Assembly: GCF_002931075.1 (NCBI RefSeq)
Contig: NZ_PSTQ01000001.1
Span: 372,001-436,000, forward strand
From: Pseudoclavibacter sp. AY1F1
GTDB lineage: Bacteria > Actinomycetota > Actinomycetes > Actinomycetales > Microbacteriaceae
DNA length: 64,000 nt
Reading direction: 5' to 3'
Shown: piece after piece, positions 61,960 through 64,000 of the stretch
How positions within the stretch are numbered: the stretch's first letter is position 1
How the letters are laid out: each line of letters starts with the position of its first letter
Position numbers and translations under genes: made by a program
Notes under the pieces: model-generated
What the model was told of the DNA's origin: nothing
What the model saw: the letters and a program-made list of their open reading frames with translations, nothing else
Database searches by the model: none

Positions 61960-63399
61960 ATGCACTTCTCTGGTCCAGCCCCCCACCACGAGCTCACGTA
62001 CTCCGATGTCTTCCTCATCCCGAGTCGATCAGATGTGGGTTCGAGGCTCAACGTCTCGCTCGCCCCTGACGACGGCACAGGGATGACGATCCCGCTGGTG
62101 GCCTCGAACATGAACGCGGTGACCGGGCCGCGCATGGCCGCAGCGATCGCGCGCCGTGGCGGGCTCGGCGTGCTCCCGCAGGACATGTCGCTCGAGGAGC
62201 TGCAGACGGCGATCAACTGGGTGAAGTCGCAGGACGCGGTGCTGGACACCCCGTTCACCGCGTCTGGGGATTCCACCGTCGGTGCGGTGCTCGAATTGGT
62301 TCCGCCCGTCGCGGGCTTCGGGGTCTCCGTGCTCGCCTCCAACGGGGATGTCCTGGGAGTCCTGCAGGCGTCGACGCTCGCGCGTGTCCCGGGCGATGCC
62401 GTCCTCTCGGATCTGAGCCACCATTTCGTCGACGAGGTACCTGTTGCCCTCGCGCGGGATTCCCGCGCGGTCTTCAACTCGTTTGCCGCCGCGGGCGAGA
62501 GCTTCGCACCCGTGCGCACCGAGGGCGGCTCGCTCGCCACGGTGACGGCGAGCGGCGCGCTGCGCAGCACGATCTACCAGCCTGCTCTGGATGCGCGTGG
62601 CCGACTGCGAGTCGCAGTCGCGGTCGGGGTGTCACGCAACGCCCTCGAGCGGGCGCGGGCGCTTGTCGAGGCTGGCGCGGACGTGCTTGTCCTGGACACG
62701 GCGCACGGGCACCAGGGCAGCATGCTCCGTGCCATCGAAGCGGTGCGCGGTGCCGAACTCGGCGTCCCGATCGTCGCGGGCAACGTGGTTAGCGGGAGCG
62801 GTGTGCACGACCTCGTGTCCGCGGGTGCCAGCATCATCAAGGTCGGCGTCGGCCCCGGCGCGATGTGCACGACGCGCATGATGACTGCAGTTGGCCGCCC
62901 CCAGTTCTCCGCGGTCCTGGAGACCTCGGAGACGGCGCATGCATTGGGCGCGCGGGTCTGGGCCGATGGGGGAGTGCGCTACCCGCGTGACGTGGCGCTC
63001 GCGCTCGCCGCTGGCGGCTCGGCCGTCATGATCGGATCCTGGTTCGCCGGGACGGTCGAGGCTCCCGGCACGGTGCGGACCGATGAGGCAGGGAACTGGT
63101 TCAAGGAGTCGTTCGGCATGGCGTCGACGAAGGCCGTGGAGGCGCGCTTCGGGGACCTCGAGCCGTACGAGCGCGCCCGCAAGCTGCTCTTCGCGGAGGG
63201 CATCTCCTCGTCGAAGATCATGCTCGATCCCAAGCGTCCGGGCCTCGACGACCTGATCGACATGATCACGACGGGCGTCCGTTCATCGTTCACCTACGCC
63301 GGTGCCGACTCGCTCCCCGAGTTTCGACAGCGCGCGAAGGTCGGCATCCAGTCGGCTGCCGGCTATGAAGAGGGCAAGGCCCTCCCTGTCTCCTGGTAG
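61960..63399 (+). CDS. guaB1: GuaB1-family IMP dehydrogenase-related protein (probable GMP reductase)
   Basis: 479 aa. TIM barrel split by a CBS-type insert (about 95-205). LTYSDVFLIPSRSDVGSR start, DTAHGHQGSML, catalytic Cys303 in GVGPGAMCTTRMMTAVG, and WADGGVRYPRDVALALAAGGSAVMIGSWFAGT. In mycobacteria GuaB1 works as a GMP reductase rather than an IMP dehydrogenase; the same is inferred here. Divergent from kgd. Confidence 0.88.
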   Translation: MHFSGPAPHHELTYSDVFLIPSRSDVGSRLNVSLAPDDGTGMTIPLVASNMNAVTGPRMAAAIARRGGLGVLPQDMSLEELQTAINWVKSQDAVLDTPFTASGDSTVGAVLELVPPVAGFGVSVLASNGDVLGVLQASTLARVPGDAVLSDLSHHFVDEVPVALARDSRAVFNSFAAAGESFAPVRTEGGSLATVTASGALRSTIYQPALDARGRLRVAVAVGVSRNALERARALVEAGADVLVLDTAHGHQGSMLRAIEAVRGAELGVPIVAGNVVSGSGVHDLVSAGASIIKVGVGPGAMCTTRMMTAVGRPQFSAVLETSETAHALGARVWADGGVRYPRDVALALAAGGSAVMIGSWFAGTVEAPGTVRTDEAGNWFKESFGMASTKAVEARFGDLEPYERARKLLFAEGISSSKIMLDPKRPGLDDLIDMITTGVRSSFTYAGADSLPEFRQRAKVGIQSAAGYEEGKALPVSW

Positions 63400-63426
63400 A
63401 CGCGGCCCGCTGAGGGTGGTCTTCGA

Positions 63427-63432
63427 TATACT
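63427..63432 (+). promoter_or_regulatory. -10 box before the CNNM-type transporter operon
   Basis: TATACT, close to consensus; the start site would fall at about 63439, a few nt before the ATG at 63444. Confidence 0.5.
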
Positions 63433-63443
63433 GCGTGGCAACT

Positions 63444-63584
63444 ATGGACGATGACCATCCTCCGCGATCCGCACCCTCAGCCCTTCTTTCTTCCGCCGGC
63501 GTGAGCACTCCGCGCCGCTTGAGCACTGCCCACTCTGGGCAGAGCGCCCGACTCGGTACCCGTCGTGGCGGTGACGACTCGTGA
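63444..63584 (+). CDS. 46-aa leader ORF coupled to the transporter gene
   Basis: ATG 12 nt after the -10 box; 46 residues (MDDDHPPRSAP ... RRGGDDS), Ser/Arg/Pro-rich. Its stop overlaps the transporter start (GTGA). Either a real short gene or a translated leader that controls the transporter by coupling. Confidence 0.4.
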   Translation: MDDDHPPRSAPSALLSSAGVSTPRRLSTAHSGQSARLGTRRGGDDS

Positions 63585-64000
63585 ACGAGTGGGTCATGCT
63601 CGGCATCGGTGTCCTGCTGACGCTCGGTACCGGTGTCTTCGTCGGGTCTGAGTTCGCTCTGGTGAACCTCGACCGCAACGACCTCGAGAAGCGGCGCGAG
63701 CGGGGTGAGAAGCGGCTCACCCCGACGATCAACGCGCTCAAGCACACGTCGACGCACCTTTCGAGCGCGCAGCTCGGCATCACGCTCACCACGCTCCTCA
63801 CCGGCTACACGATGGAGCCCGCGATCTCGTCGCTCCTGGCGACCCCGCTTGGCGCGGTCGGGTTGCCAGCGGATGCCGTGCGGCCCGTCGGCGCCGTCCT
63901 CGCGATCGTCATCGCGACGGCACTCTCCATGGTCGTGGGGGAGCTCATCCCGAAGAACTTCGCGCTCGCCGTGCCCCGCACCACGGCCAAGTTCCTGATT
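63581..64000 (+). CDS. CNNM/HlyC-type membrane transporter (partial)
   Basis: First 140 aa; runs off the window. GTG start at 63581. Membrane helix WVMLGIGVLLTLGTGVFVGSEFALVNLDR, then LSSAQLGITLTTLLTGYTMEPAISSLL and GAVLAIVIATALSMVVGELIPKNFALAVP, the DUF21 (CNNM) signature. CBS and transporter-associated domains should follow. The family is implicated in magnesium or cobalt export. Confidence 0.88.
   Translation, partial: MNEWVMLGIGVLLTLGTGVFVGSEFALVNLDRNDLEKRRERGEKRLTPTINALKHTSTHLSSAQLGITLTTLLTGYTMEPAISSLLATPLGAVGLPADAVRPVGAVLAIVIATALSMVVGELIPKNFALAVPRTTAKFLI

Overview
The window is high-GC actinobacterial chromosome, most likely Microbacteriaceae (Micrococcales). This rests on established family knowledge: a fused 2-oxoglutarate decarboxylase/dehydrogenase (kgd), a GuaB1-type reductase, a DUF3039 zinc-ribbon protein, a ZAS anti-sigma factor beside an ECF sigma factor, an actinobacterial tmRNA tag (ANAKRTDFALAA), a tad pilus locus, and many genes with a TANNNT -10 box 6-9 nt before the start codon (leaderless-type promoters). 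No rRNA or CRISPR array was seen. No search could be run; all functional calls come from motifs read in the translations.

Layout. 1-16.3 kb is ordinary core genome: hisC, a GNAT-AAA fusion, a nitrilase-family amidase, two further aminotransferases, an HtrA-like protease, an EcsC protein, an ABC exporter pair, DUF3039, pncB, murI-rph-rdgB and tRNA-Leu(UAG). 43.1-64 kb is again core: prfB, ftsE-ftsX, smpB, tmRNA, a 695-aa membrane protein, tag, two lipoproteins, an MFS exporter, hisN, rsgA, aroA, sigH-rshA, kgd, guaB1 and the start of a CNNM-type transporter.

Between them lies a tad (Flp) pilus locus hit by two different insertions. The first, about 10.1 kb (16332-26520), is bounded by 101-bp direct repeats that duplicate the cpaF promoter region and its first 13 codons. 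It carries three modules, each an AraC-family regulator plus a twin-arginine-exported beta-rich protein, some unknown genes and a broken IS3-type transposase. The second is 12,104 bp (26870-38973). It has a large serine integrase, an excisionase-like HTH protein, a RepA-like ATPase, small and large terminase subunits, an ImmA/IrrE protease with a membrane partner, and unknown genes, but no portal, capsid or tail gene, so it looks like a phage satellite. It splits cpaF at codon 130. Joining the two halves across the shared GACTT gives an uninterrupted 409-codon cpaF, so excision should restore the pilus motor. Downstream tadB, tadC, a 58-aa flp-like pilin gene and three TadE/TadG-like genes are intact.

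Most notable: a possible satellite-controlled on/off switch of the tad pilus; an integrase start codon inside the att arm; an iteron-like GTGTCC cluster next to the RepA-like gene (candidate satellite origin); and the triple regulator/exported-protein cassette.
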